DNA of 64,000 bases from Mycolicibacterium komossense (lineage in GTDB: Bacteria; Actinomycetota; Actinomycetes; Mycobacteriales; Mycobacteriaceae): NCBI RefSeq assembly GCF_025822605.1, contig NZ_JACKTY010000052.1, positions 26,952-90,951 on the forward strand, written 5' to 3'. The position numbers were made by a program, and so were the translations under genes. This document shows positions 53,753-62,720 of this stretch, piece after piece. How positions within the stretch are numbered: position 1 is the first letter of the stretch; each line of letters starts with the position of its first letter. Below the pieces are notes generated by a model. The model did no database searches and had not been told where the DNA came from. It saw only the letters and a list, made by a program, of their open reading frames with translations.

Positions 53753-55867
53753 ATGCCAACATCTCGTAAGTCCGACCAGGCCGCCCCCAGGGCGGTCGGA
53801 CCCAGTGGAGCCACCGCCGAATCAGTGTCTGATCCAGATGGGCGCGCCCAGTCAGGGACCTATCTGACGACTGCGCAGGGGTTGCGTCTTCCCGACACCG
53901 ACCATTCCTTGAAGGCGGGCTCTCGCGGACCGACCTTGTTGGAAGATTTCCACCTGCGGGAGAAGATCACCCACTTCGACCACGAACGCATCCCGGAGCG
54001 GGTGGTGCACGCGCGCGGTGCGGCGGCGCACGGGGTGTTCGAGTCCTACGGCACCGCCCGTTCGGTCACCAAAGCCGGCTTCCTCGGGCCAAAGGGCGCC
54101 AAAACCGATGTTTTCACCCGATTTTCGACGGTTCTCGGCTCGCGCGGTTCGGCGGACACCGTTCGGGACACCCGCGGATTCGCGGTGAAGTTCTACACAG
54201 ATGAGGGCACTTTCGATCTGGTTGGCAACAACATGCCGGTCTTCTTCATCCAGGACGGCATCAAGTTCCCCGACATCATCCACGCCGCCAAACCACAGCC
54301 GGACCGCGAGATCCCGCAGGCGCAGTCGGCGCACGACACATTCTGGGACTTCGTGTCGTTGCACACTGAAGCCACCCATCACGTGCTCTGGAATATGAGT
54401 GACCGGGGCATCCCGCGCTCATACCGGACCATGGAGGGCTTCGGCGTACACACTTTCCGCCTTGTCAATGCCTCGGGAAAGGCAAGCCTGGTCAAATTCC
54501 ACTGGAAGCCGGTCGCCGGTGTGCACTCGCTGGTGTGGGAGGAGGCGCAGATTGCTGCCGGTTGCGATCCGGACTTCCACCGGCGCGATATGGCAGACGG
54601 TATCGAGGCAGGCGCCGTCCTCGAGTACGAGTTGGGCATCCAGGTGATGCCCGACGACGGTACCGACAGCTTCGAGGGGATCGACCTGTTGGACCCCACG
54701 AAGCTGGTTCCGGAGGAGCTGTGTCCGGTTCGGCTCATCGGCAAGATGACCCTGAATCGCAATCCCACCAACTACTTTGCCGAGACCGAACAGGTCGCCT
54801 TTCACACCGGCAACCTGGTCCCCGGTATCGAACCCACCAACGACCCGTTGATGCAGGCTCGGCTGTTCTCCTACCTCGACACCCAGATCACCCGTCTAGG
54901 AGGACCGAACTTCTCGCAGCTCCCGATCAATCGGCCACACTGTCCCGTCAACGACATGCTCCGCGACGGTATGCACCAAAGCGCGATCCACACCGGCACT
55001 GCCGCGTATCACCCCAACAGCATCGACGGGGACGAGCCGCACCCTGCCGACGCCAAACATGGCGGCTACGTACAGACAGCGCGGGTGATCGGGGGAACCG
55101 CGGTGCGGGCCCAGCCGGCATCGTTTGACGACCATTTCTCGCAGGCCACCATGTTCTTTCGCAGCCTGAGCCCGATCGAGCAGGCGCATATCGTCGAGGC
55201 GTTCACGTTCGAGCTCGGCAAGGTCTACGAGAAGGCGATCAAGGAACGTGAACTGCAGGTGCTGGCCAATGTCGACGCCGACCTGTGCGAGCAGGTCGCC
55301 GCTGGGCTCGGACTGCCCGCACCGAAAGGCAGTCCCGCCACAAACGTGACCATCTCGCCGGCGCTGGTGCAGGTGCTCGCCGAGCCCGGTCGGATCGACG
55401 GCCGCAAGATCGGGATCGTCGCCGATGCCGGCTCGGATCTCGCCGGTATCGCCACACTGATGAAAGCAGCTGCGGCACTGGGTGTTACCGCGCTCGTGAT
55501 TGCACCGGTCGGTGGGGAGCTCAAGTCCGGTCGTCGCAAGATCACGGTGGACCGCACACTGGCGACCACGCGATCGATCGAGTTCGACGCGCTTGTAGTC
55601 GCCGACGGCACGGCCGCCTCCGGCGATATCAAGCTGGTTGTGCTGCTGCAGGAGGCGTTTAGGCATTGCAAGACGATCGCCGCCTGGGGTGACGGTGTCG
55701 CTGTCCTCAAGGCCGCGCGAATCCCGGCCAAGGGCGCCGGCATCGAGGTGGCCGACACCGTCGGTAAGCAGTTCACTTCCGACCTTGCGGCCGCGCTGGG
55801 CCTGCACCGCGCGTGGGACCGAGCGCCCAAGGTGATGGCCTCGGCAGTACCGCCCGTCACGAACTAG
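53753..55867 (+). CDS. katE: Catalase HPII (clade 2, large subunit)
   Basis: A 704-aa monofunctional heme catalase. The catalytic histidine is in ERVVHARGAAAHG and the asparagine in DLVGNNMPVFFIQD; the proximal tyrosine is in RLFSYLDTQITRLGG. Residues beyond about 560 form the extra flavodoxin-like C-terminal domain of clade 2 enzymes (KIGIVADAGSDLAGI). ATG 53753 has AGGAGAGA just upstream; the earlier frame start at 53714 lacks one. It converts hydrogen peroxide to water and oxygen. A SigF-like promoter lies upstream, and a glycosyltransferase gene follows after 2 nt. Confidence 0.94.
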   Translation: MPTSRKSDQAAPRAVGPSGATAESVSDPDGRAQSGTYLTTAQGLRLPDTDHSLKAGSRGPTLLEDFHLREKITHFDHERIPERVVHARGAAAHGVFESYGTARSVTKAGFLGPKGAKTDVFTRFSTVLGSRGSADTVRDTRGFAVKFYTDEGTFDLVGNNMPVFFIQDGIKFPDIIHAAKPQPDREIPQAQSAHDTFWDFVSLHTEATHHVLWNMSDRGIPRSYRTMEGFGVHTFRLVNASGKASLVKFHWKPVAGVHSLVWEEAQIAAGCDPDFHRRDMADGIEAGAVLEYELGIQVMPDDGTDSFEGIDLLDPTKLVPEELCPVRLIGKMTLNRNPTNYFAETEQVAFHTGNLVPGIEPTNDPLMQARLFSYLDTQITRLGGPNFSQLPINRPHCPVNDMLRDGMHQSAIHTGTAAYHPNSIDGDEPHPADAKHGGYVQTARVIGGTAVRAQPASFDDHFSQATMFFRSLSPIEQAHIVEAFTFELGKVYEKAIKERELQVLANVDADLCEQVAAGLGLPAPKGSPATNVTISPALVQVLAEPGRIDGRKIGIVADAGSDLAGIATLMKAAAALGVTALVIAPVGGELKSGRRKITVDRTLATTRSIEFDALVVADGTAASGDIKLVVLLQEAFRHCKTIAAWGDGVAVLKAARIPAKGAGIEVADTVGKQFTSDLAAALGLHRAWDRAPKVMASAVPPVTN

Positions 55868-55869
55868 CC

Positions 55870-56595
55870 ATGGGCGGAACACTATTGGGGATTGACCGCA
55901 TCGGCGTGGTCATCCCGGTGCACGATGAACAGGACACTCTGGTGGAGTGCCTGAGCGCAATGGAAGTGGCTGCGTCACGGGCCGCGGTACCTGTCACCGT
56001 CATCGTGGTTCTCGATGCGTGCACCGACCGCTCCGCCGATATCGTCGCCGGTTTCGGTCAGGCGGGGATCGAATCCATCGTGATCGATGAACGCCGAGTG
56101 GGGTCAGCCCGGGCGGCGGGTATGGCGGAGCTTCTCGGTCGTCACCGCAGCGCAGGAGTGTGGCTGGCCACGACGGATGCCGATTCCGTAGTGCCCCAGC
56201 ATTGGCTGCTGGGTCAGTTGAGCCATGCGCATGCAGGCGCACGGGTAGTGGCGGGCACGGTCACCGTCGAGGATTGGGGTGAACGTAGCGCCGACGTGGC
56301 GGAGCGGGCCCGCAGTGAGTATCGGGCCGGTCCCCATCGCCATATCCACGGTGCCAATCTGTCCTTCTCCGCCGACGCCTACCGCGCCGCGGGCGGCTTC
56401 GCGCCCGTCACCACTGCCGAGGATGTTCGACTGGTGGAAGCCTTCAGCGCCAACGGCGAGCCGATCGCGTGGGCGGTCGACCTCGCCGTCGTGACCTCGG
56501 CGCGTCGGGAGGCGCGGGCGCCCAGTGGTTTTGCGCACTACTTATCCAGTCTTGAGGAGCCGCTATCGGAGGGCCATCGAACTGTCGGCCCGTAG
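55870..56595 (+). CDS. GT2-family glycosyltransferase
   Basis: A 241-aa GT-A fold protein. It has the N-terminal VVIPVHDEQDTLVECL and VIVVLDACTDRS, the metal motif TTDADS (DxD) near residue 100 and the acceptor-side element GGFAPVTTAEDVRLVEAF with the ED catalytic pair. There are no membrane helices. It begins 2 nt after the katE stop and is likely co-transcribed with it. Its product (glycolipid or polysaccharide) is unknown. Confidence 0.86.
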   Translation: MGGTLLGIDRIGVVIPVHDEQDTLVECLSAMEVAASRAAVPVTVIVVLDACTDRSADIVAGFGQAGIESIVIDERRVGSARAAGMAELLGRHRSAGVWLATTDADSVVPQHWLLGQLSHAHAGARVVAGTVTVEDWGERSADVAERARSEYRAGPHRHIHGANLSFSADAYRAAGGFAPVTTAEDVRLVEAFSANGEPIAWAVDLAVVTSARREARAPSGFAHYLSSLEEPLSEGHRTVGP

Positions 56596-56660
56596 CCCTG
56601 CGTCGATCTTGCTGGTCGGTGTACGGCGCGCCGTGGGGTCACCCGCCGAGGCGGTTATAG

Positions 56661-56736
56661 GCCGCGGTGGCCGGACGGGCACCCCCTCGTGCTGAAAGGG
56701 CGCGAACCTGCGTGTGAGTGCATCGGCCACCGCGGC
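56661..56736 (+). ncRNA. Long stem-loop, possible structured RNA
   Basis: GCCGCGGTGGCC (56661-56672) pairs perfectly with GGCCACCGCGGC (56725-56736), and G56673-C56724 extends it to 13 bp. The loop of about 50 nt contains the smaller hairpin GCAC...GTGC. It may be a terminator of the katE-glycosyltransferase transcript or a separate RNA. No known riboswitch pattern is recognised. Confidence 0.4.
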
Positions 56737-56941
56737 TGCACGTCGACTACCCGCTGTACGAGGCGCTGAATCATTCTGTTACGCAGCCTCTTTGAGGCTC
56801 ACGCAGTCTGGTGTCGAGGCCGCAACGATTTCTTGCCGGCGCGTGCGAGCGGCGTCGGATGCACCATCGACCAGGTCGGCGTGCGTAGGTAACCCACCTC
56901 CCAGACGCGCTTACCAGGGGAGAGAATCACGTCAGATGTGT

Positions 56942-56956
56942 ACTTGTCTGACAAGT
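56942..56956. promoter_or_regulatory. GntR/FadR-type operator
   Basis: ACTTGTCTGACAAGT, a perfect 15-bp palindrome around a central T. The TTGTC-T-GACAA form fits FadR-subfamily sites (TnGTnnnACnA). It lies just upstream of a TATGTT -10 element (56959-56964) of the exporter gene, whose operon-mate is a GntR gene. Confidence 0.8.
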
Positions 56957-56970
56957 GCTATGTTCTCGTG

Positions 56971-57897
56971 GTGGAAATTCGGAAGAGAAGGCGCAATACG
57001 ACGGTGAAAACCGGTGCGCCAGGAACGACAGGGTCGATCGCAACCGTCAGGACCAGGTCCGTACTGGGGATTGGCTTCACCGGCGGGGTGATCGGCGGCT
57101 TGCTCGGCGGCGGAAGCGGAGTGTTTTATGTCCCCGCCTTGGAAAGGTTGACCGCGCTGTCGAGACCGTCGCTGCACGGGACGGCAGGCGCTGCCAACAT
57201 CGCCGTGACCGGTGTCGGCGCGGCTACCTTTGCCCTGGCGGGGGGCGCCGTCGACCTGCGCGCCGGGCTGGGGTTGGTCGTTGGGGCGACAGCGGGGGCG
57301 TTTCTGGGCGCAAAGCTCATCCTGCGGATCCCGCACCAGGTGTTGCGTTGGTTGTTCGTGGTGATCTTGCTGGTCACCGGGGCCAAACTGCTATTGGATG
57401 CGGCCGGTGTGGGGTCTCTGAGCGGCGCGACCATCGTGCCGGCGTCGGTGGTCGCCAATCTGTGGTTCACCGGTCCTGTCTCACTGGCCCTCGGCTTCTT
57501 CATCGGAGCGTGGGCAGCAGGAATGGGCCTGGGCGGAGGGCTGTTGGCCGTCCCCGTGCTGATGGTGCTGTTCGGGGCAGACCTGCCGACAGCCGAGGGC
57601 ACGTCGCTACTGATGTTCTTCCCGAACGCCGTTGTCGGCACCATCGTGCACGTCCGACAAGGCACGGCGGACAAACGCCTTGCCGCGGTACTGAACATCG
57701 GTGCGTTGCCGGGGGCGATCGCGGGCGTGTTGGTGGCCCTGGCGCTGGACGCGCGGGTCCTCGGCATCGTCTTCGCCGTGTTCGCGCTCCTGGTAGCAGG
57801 ACGCGAGCTCTACCGCATGTTTCGGGCCCGAGCAGGAACCAGAACTGAGCAGCGAATGCCGTTAGAGTCGTCAGGCAAGCACATGAACGAGGGGTGA
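56971..57897 (+). CDS. TauE/SafE-family anion exporter
   Basis: A 308-aa membrane protein with about eight helices in two repeats. Each starts with a glycine-rich element (GIGFTGGVIGGLLGGGSGVF and AAGMGLGGGLLAVPVLMVLF). Such proteins export sulfite, sulfoacetate or related organosulfur anions. The GTG at 56971 fits a leaderless transcript from the -10 at 56959; GTG 57004 is the alternative. The N-terminal KRRRN is basic. It is followed after 9 nt by the GntR gene, and an operator-like palindrome lies upstream. Confidence 0.87.
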   Translation: MEIRKRRRNTTVKTGAPGTTGSIATVRTRSVLGIGFTGGVIGGLLGGGSGVFYVPALERLTALSRPSLHGTAGAANIAVTGVGAATFALAGGAVDLRAGLGLVVGATAGAFLGAKLILRIPHQVLRWLFVVILLVTGAKLLLDAAGVGSLSGATIVPASVVANLWFTGPVSLALGFFIGAWAAGMGLGGGLLAVPVLMVLFGADLPTAEGTSLLMFFPNAVVGTIVHVRQGTADKRLAAVLNIGALPGAIAGVLVALALDARVLGIVFAVFALLVAGRELYRMFRARAGTRTEQRMPLESSGKHMNEG

Positions 57898-57906
57898 CAT
57901 TCGGCG

Positions 57907-58584
57907 GTGGAGGCAATTACTCGCGTTCCGCTGTCGGAGAAGGCCGCCAACGCTCTGCTGGCCGAGATCGGCGGCGGACGATGGCAGATCGGTGATCAGC
58001 TCCCTGGGGAGATGGCCCTTGCTGCCGAGTTGCACGTAGGACGATCGACGATCCGTGAAGCGATCCGACTCCTCGCGGCTCGCGGAGTCCTCAGTACCCA
58101 CCAAGGCGTCGGCGCCTTCCTGACGGCTACGACTGCTCGCCAACCCTGGGATCACCTGGCCCAAGTGTCAGCGATCACCGAGGTTGTCCAGGTCCGGGTG
58201 GCTATCGAAACGCGCGCAGCCGCGCTGGCTGCACAATCCCATGACGATGACGACGCCACCGCGATCGCTGCCGCGCTCTCCGAACGCAACGCCTTGGTCG
58301 GTGGTGCTGCAGACAGCCTGGCCGCCGCCGACATCGCACTGCACCGGCGAATCGTCGCCGCCTCGCACAACAGTCTTTTGCTGTCGCTGTTCGACAGCAT
58401 GCGTGAACGTCTCGTCGCCAGCATGACCGAGCTGAACACGTTGATGCTCATCGATCAACACGACGCCGACGAACACACCGCTGTCGTCAACGCCATTCTC
58501 CAACGTCAACCAGGAACCGCCGAAGACCTTACTCGCCAACACCTGCTCGGCCTCGCGAGATCACTTGCCGCGCTGTCGAAGTAG
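57907..58584 (+). CDS. GntR-family regulator, FadR subgroup
   Basis: A 225-aa protein with a GTG start. The winged helix contains LPGEMALAAELHVGRSTIREAIRLLAARGV, presented here as two segments either side of H(V), and the helical FCD domain follows with metal-type ligands (ADIALHRRIVAASHN, DADEHTAVVNAI). The FCD metal is usually zinc or similar, and the ligand a carboxylic acid. It is co-transcribed with the exporter and probably binds the palindrome upstream, regulating its own operon. Confidence 0.88.
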   Translation: MEAITRVPLSEKAANALLAEIGGGRWQIGDQLPGEMALAAELHVGRSTIREAIRLLAARGVLSTHQGVGAFLTATTARQPWDHLAQVSAITEVVQVRVAIETRAAALAAQSHDDDDATAIAAALSERNALVGGAADSLAAADIALHRRIVAASHNSLLLSLFDSMRERLVASMTELNTLMLIDQHDADEHTAVVNAILQRQPGTAEDLTRQHLLGLARSLAALSK

Positions 58585-58630
58585 TGCTGGATGTGAGCGT
58601 GATGGTTTCTCGTGAATAGCGCGAAATCGC

Positions 58631-59440
58631 CTACGAGTGGGTGCCGCCTTCGGAGCGATCGATCTGCTCGGAAAGGTCGGCGGCGGCAAGGTTCGCCTGC
58701 AGGAACGGGCCCGTTGTCGGTAGGTGCAGGTGCAGGTCCGATGCCTGGCTGACGGCCACCAGACCGCTGTCGAGTACGAAGTCCAGAGCATGTCCGCCGT
58801 GGGTGAAGGCACTGTCGAGAAAGTGCAGATGATATCCGGCTACGGAGATACCTTGCTCGAAGTCGGGGGTGCGGAAGCCGACCAGTGTTCCCGTCACCTG
58901 CTCGAAACTGGCCTCGGCTTGGCCGGCGGTGGCTTCGGTGAGCGGCGGATACGGTTTCGATTGCGCCATCACCGTCCGCGTGCGTACCGATGCGAACCGC
59001 CCCTCGATGCGAATCCCATGGACGAGGTTGGCACTGACCAGTTTGGCATCGATCCTGCGCAGCAGGTCGGCCCGTGTCGTAGCGCCTTCGATGGCGATCT
59101 CGACGTCCGGTCTGAACGGCATCACCGCGGCAAAGGGAGTCCGGTCCGTGGCGGATGCCGGCGTGGCCGTCCCGTCAGCGCGCAAGTGGTAGCACCGGCC
59201 ATCCAGGATCACCATCTCGCCGTCGAGATGGTTGAAAGTGCCGAGCCCAAAGTTGCCGTGGCGCAGTAATTCCCCAATGGTTTCTGCACCGTCGTACACA
59301 CCGTCGAGCAAGGCGCTGATCGTCGAGACCTGATAGACCTCCGCGGCCGGTGGGTCGGTGGTCTCGGTCGCGGTGCGGTGATGGGCGATCAGGCTCTCCG
59401 CCCACCGCCGGAACCTGGTGTGGGCTTCGCTTCTGGTCAT
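58631..59440 (-). CDS. alsD: Alpha-acetolactate decarboxylase
   Basis: A 269-aa protein of the AlsD/BudA family. The zinc ligands are H204, H206 and H217 (YHLHF and GGHALDF), with the same spacing as in known enzymes. Other family elements are LRHGNFGLGTFNHLDGEM and SVRTRTVMAQSKPYPPL. It converts 2-acetolactate to acetoin, consuming a proton. It lies 15 nt after alsS in the same direction. Acetoin formation is not a common annotation in mycobacteria. Confidence 0.92.
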   Translation of the reverse strand: MTRSEAHTRFRRWAESLIAHHRTATETTDPPAAEVYQVSTISALLDGVYDGAETIGELLRHGNFGLGTFNHLDGEMVILDGRCYHLRADGTATPASATDRTPFAAVMPFRPDVEIAIEGATTRADLLRRIDAKLVSANLVHGIRIEGRFASVRTRTVMAQSKPYPPLTEATAGQAEASFEQVTGTLVGFRTPDFEQGISVAGYHLHFLDSAFTHGGHALDFVLDSGLVAVSQASDLHLHLPTTGPFLQANLAAADLSEQIDRSEGGTHS

Positions 59441-59455
59441 CGTTGCGGCTCTGTC

Positions 59456-61135
59456 CTACTCGAAGGGATCGTCGGGCAGGTGCGCGGCGAGATCGGTGTT
59501 GTGGCTATAGTCCACCGGCACGTCGATGATGGATGGGCCTTTTTCCGCCAGCGCCTGCCGCAGGGTCGAGGTGAACTCGTCAAGTGTGTCGACCCGGTGC
59601 CCGTGGGCTCCGAACGCGGCGGCATAGCTGACGATGTCATAGTCGGCGAGTCGGACGCCGGACTTGCGGCCATATTTGAGGACCTCCTGGAAGCCCACCA
59701 TGTCATAGGTGTTGTCCCGCAGGATGATGTGGGTGAACGTCAGGCCCAGGCGGGTGGCGGTTTCGAGTTCCTGCGCGGAGAACAGGAAACCGCCATCACC
59801 CGATATCGACACCACATGTGTCCCCGGGCGGACCAGACTGGCTGCCATGGCCCATGGCAGGGCGACACCGAGTGTCTGCTGCCCGTTCGAGAACAACAGT
59901 CGCCGTGGTTGGTAGGTGCGGAAGTGGCGCGCCATGTAGATGTAGACCGATCCGATGTCACAGGCAACAGTGGCATCGTCGTCGAGCTCTTCTCGCAGCC
60001 GTAGCACCACTGCGGCGGGGTTGAGGCCCGCCCCGGTCGGTGGAGTCTCGCGCGCGGCAGCATCGATATTCGCCAAAGTGTCTCGATGGCGGCTGATTTC
60101 GCGCTCGAACTCGGCGGCGATGGTCAGGTCGCCGAGTCCCGTGGTGACGGCGGCGACCGTGGCTGCGATATCGCCGCGCAGCTCGATGCTCGGCTGATAG
60201 TTGTTATCGACATCGGCGGGCACGGAGTCGATGTGCACGATCGTCCGGTTGGCGTCGAGGTTCCACAACACTGGGTCGTATTCGACGGCGTCGTATCCGA
60301 TCGTGATGAGGACGTCGGCGTCCGCGACGACGAGGTCGCCGGGCTGATTGCGGAACAGACCGACGCGGCCCAGGTATCGGTCCTCGAGCTCGCGAGAGAC
60401 GACGCCGGCGGCTTGGAATGTCTCTACGACGGGAAGCCCTGTCGCGGAGACCAATCCGCGTAGCGCCTGGCAACTGGCGGGCTCGGCGCCGCGCACGCCG
60501 ACCAGCAGTGCCGGCCGCTTTGCGCGGCGGATCAGGTCGACCGCCCGCCGGATGGCCTCGTCCGGTGCGGGTCCGAGCTCCGGTACCGGCAGACGTTGGG
60601 TGATCGCAGCTGAGGTGACGGTGGCCTGGACGTCGGCGGGCAACACCACCGCGGCCGCGCCGCGGGGCTCGGACATGGCGGCACGGAAGGCGTTGACTGT
60701 GGCTTCGGCCGCATTGTCGGCGTCGTTGACTTCGCCGGTGAACTTGGTGACGGTCTTGAGGAAGGCTGCGGCGTCCATCGACTGGTGGGTCCGCTTGAGT
60801 CTGTCCTCGCGGCGCACGGCCCCGCATAACGCCACCACCGGGTCCTGCTCCGTATTGGCGGTGAGCAACCCGGTGGCCAGGTTCGTGGTACCCGGCCCGG
60901 AGGTGACGAGCACGACACCTGTTGTGCCGGTCAGCCTTCCGATCGCCCCTGCCATGAATGCCGCGTTCTGTTCGTGGCGGCACACGACCAGTTGTGGGCC
61001 GCCGTCGACAAGAGCGTCGTACACCGCATCGATCTTGGCGCCCGGTACACCGAAAATGTAGCGAACACCTTGCGAGGTTAGGACGTCGACGACTTTTTGC
61101 GCGCTCCGGACGGCTTGAGCGCCGATTGTGTTCAC
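59456..61135 (-). CDS. alsS: Catabolic acetolactate synthase
   Basis: A 559-aa ThDP enzyme of the AlsS/BudB type. It has VRYIFGVPGAKIDAVYDAL at the N-terminus (GAKID is typical of the catabolic type), the catalytic glutamate in CRHEQNAAFMAG, and the ThDP motif GDGGFLFSAQELETA through RDNTYDM. The GTG at 61135 has AGGAAAGG upstream. It condenses two pyruvates to acetolactate without a regulatory subunit. It forms a unit with alsD for acetoin production. Confidence 0.92.
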   Translation of the reverse strand: MNTIGAQAVRSAQKVVDVLTSQGVRYIFGVPGAKIDAVYDALVDGGPQLVVCRHEQNAAFMAGAIGRLTGTTGVVLVTSGPGTTNLATGLLTANTEQDPVVALCGAVRREDRLKRTHQSMDAAAFLKTVTKFTGEVNDADNAAEATVNAFRAAMSEPRGAAAVVLPADVQATVTSAAITQRLPVPELGPAPDEAIRRAVDLIRRAKRPALLVGVRGAEPASCQALRGLVSATGLPVVETFQAAGVVSRELEDRYLGRVGLFRNQPGDLVVADADVLITIGYDAVEYDPVLWNLDANRTIVHIDSVPADVDNNYQPSIELRGDIAATVAAVTTGLGDLTIAAEFEREISRHRDTLANIDAAARETPPTGAGLNPAAVVLRLREELDDDATVACDIGSVYIYMARHFRTYQPRRLLFSNGQQTLGVALPWAMAASLVRPGTHVVSISGDGGFLFSAQELETATRLGLTFTHIILRDNTYDMVGFQEVLKYGRKSGVRLADYDIVSYAAAFGAHGHRVDTLDEFTSTLRQALAEKGPSIIDVPVDYSHNTDLAAHLPDDPFE

Positions 61136-61299
61136 GAGACTGCACCTTTCCTGGAGGTGGATATAAATTGGCTACAAGGGATTTCGCCGTGCTCAGCCCG
61201 GCAGCGCCGATCAGGTACCCGGAGTTGGCGCCATCAATCGGTCGACGAAAAATCGGCGACGTCTCGTGCGCTCGGCGCCACAGCCGGACCTGTGGTGCA

Positions 61300-62478
61300 T
61301 CAGGGCTCCTGGTGCCCATTCGGCATGATGAGCGGCTTGTCTTTGCGCAGGGCGTTCATGGTTGCGCGGTCGAGGTTCAGCGTGGCGCCGACGACGGATT
61401 GCGGTGTCAAGCCCAGCCATTGGTTGGCGGAGACGTCTTCGAAGTGGTCGCTGCGGAACAGTTCGAGCATCTGTACCGGCTCGTCGCCGACAGCTTCGAA
61501 GTAATGGCCCATGGCCTTCGGGACATAGCCGACATCGCCGGGGTAGAAGTCGAAGGTTCTGGCTTTGCCGCTGGACCCGAACACGGTCATGCGGGCGTGC
61601 CCGGAGATCCAGTATTGCCATTCGTCGTTGTTGGGGTGCCAGTGCATTTCGCGCAGAGCTCCGGGTTGGAGTTCGACCCAGGCCGCGGCGATGGTGGAGG
61701 CGGAGGGGAAGTTCTTCGAATCGGTGATGCGAACACTGCCGCCGGGGACCTCGATCGGATCCTGGGCGAGCATGCGGTGGCTCATGCGTTCGGCGGTCCC
61801 TTTGGGCGACTGCACGGCGGCGATGTCATCGACGAGCGCGCCGGGAACGTCGCCAGGAAAGATATAGCGGCTGTGTTCGATGTCGCCTGCGGTGGGGATG
61901 TTGTCGAATGCGGACTCCGGAACCGCGAAGTTCTTGGCCAGCACGTGCTTCGGCGTGTGGGCGAACCAGTCGGTGACGAGGAAGGTCTCGTTCTCGGAGA
62001 AGTTCCCGTCGTCGAAGACCAGCAGGAACTCGCAGTCTTCGAGAGCCTGGATCGAGTGGGGGAATCCGGAGCGGAAGTTCCACAGATCGCCGCGGCCGAT
62101 ATCGTCGATGAAGCTGCGGCCCTGCGGATCGATGGCCGCGATGCGGGCACTGCCGGCGAGCATGAACGCCCACTCGGCCTCGCGGTGCCAGTGCAGTTCC
62201 CGGTAGGCGCCTGCCTTGAGGCGCATGTTCACCCCGGCCAGCGTCGTCGCGACCGGCAGCTCGCGAACCGTGGTCTCACGCGCCCAGCCTCCGTCGAGCA
62301 GCCGATTATGGGATGCGGCGAACGACCACTTCAGGTTCGGCATGCTGCCGGAATCCGTCCTCGGCGCGCCGGGGTTCTGGGCTCCGATGGCCACGTTGTC
62401 CGGCCCCAGCACGGTGGCACCCTCCTCGCCGTCGATGGTCGGCACCGCATTGTGGTCGTTGATGTCGATCGTGGTCAT
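61300..62478 (-). CDS. oxdC: Oxalate decarboxylase (bicupin)
   Basis: A 392-aa protein with two cupin domains. Manganese site 1 is H96, H98, E102 and H141; site 2 is H279, H281, E286 and H325. The lid at 161-165 is SENET, retaining the glutamate that makes OxdC a decarboxylase (SENST in Bacillus); oxidases lack it. Numbering fits Bacillus OxdC almost exactly. It converts oxalate to formate and CO2, consuming a proton. No signal peptide is seen, so it is cytoplasmic. It lies 164 nt upstream of alsS in the same direction. Confidence 0.92.
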   Translation of the reverse strand: MTTIDINDHNAVPTIDGEEGATVLGPDNVAIGAQNPGAPRTDSGSMPNLKWSFAASHNRLLDGGWARETTVRELPVATTLAGVNMRLKAGAYRELHWHREAEWAFMLAGSARIAAIDPQGRSFIDDIGRGDLWNFRSGFPHSIQALEDCEFLLVFDDGNFSENETFLVTDWFAHTPKHVLAKNFAVPESAFDNIPTAGDIEHSRYIFPGDVPGALVDDIAAVQSPKGTAERMSHRMLAQDPIEVPGGSVRITDSKNFPSASTIAAAWVELQPGALREMHWHPNNDEWQYWISGHARMTVFGSSGKARTFDFYPGDVGYVPKAMGHYFEAVGDEPVQMLELFRSDHFEDVSANQWLGLTPQSVVGATLNLDRATMNALRKDKPLIMPNGHQEP

Positions 62479-62720
62479 GTCTGGCTCCTCTGGTTCGCCG
62501 TCGCTGCCGAATGGATCGGATTGAAGTCAGTTGGTGCCTAACCAGAATCGTTGACCGCCCCGCGTGGGTCATCGCTGCTAGCCGCCCTCTCGGTGGCGGA
62601 AAAGGCACCACCTGACATACCGGCTAGCACCCAGACCGGCCGTCGACGCAGTGGTATCTCGTGATGGGTGCGATGGCCGCCAGGGGGCTTCGGAAATGGC
62701 TGGCGGTCAAGCCAGCGTGA

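Larger units (their letters stand above)
56596..56970. other. Intergenic region with stem-loop and operator
   Basis: The gap is 375 nt. It holds a long-armed inverted repeat (56661-56736) and a 15-bp palindrome (56942-56956). The frames open here have no protein-like composition. Confidence 0.6.

Noticed and set aside
56714..57007. 97-aa plus-strand frame in the exporter upstream region
   Set aside because: The composition is not protein-like, and it covers the stem-loop and the GntR operator.
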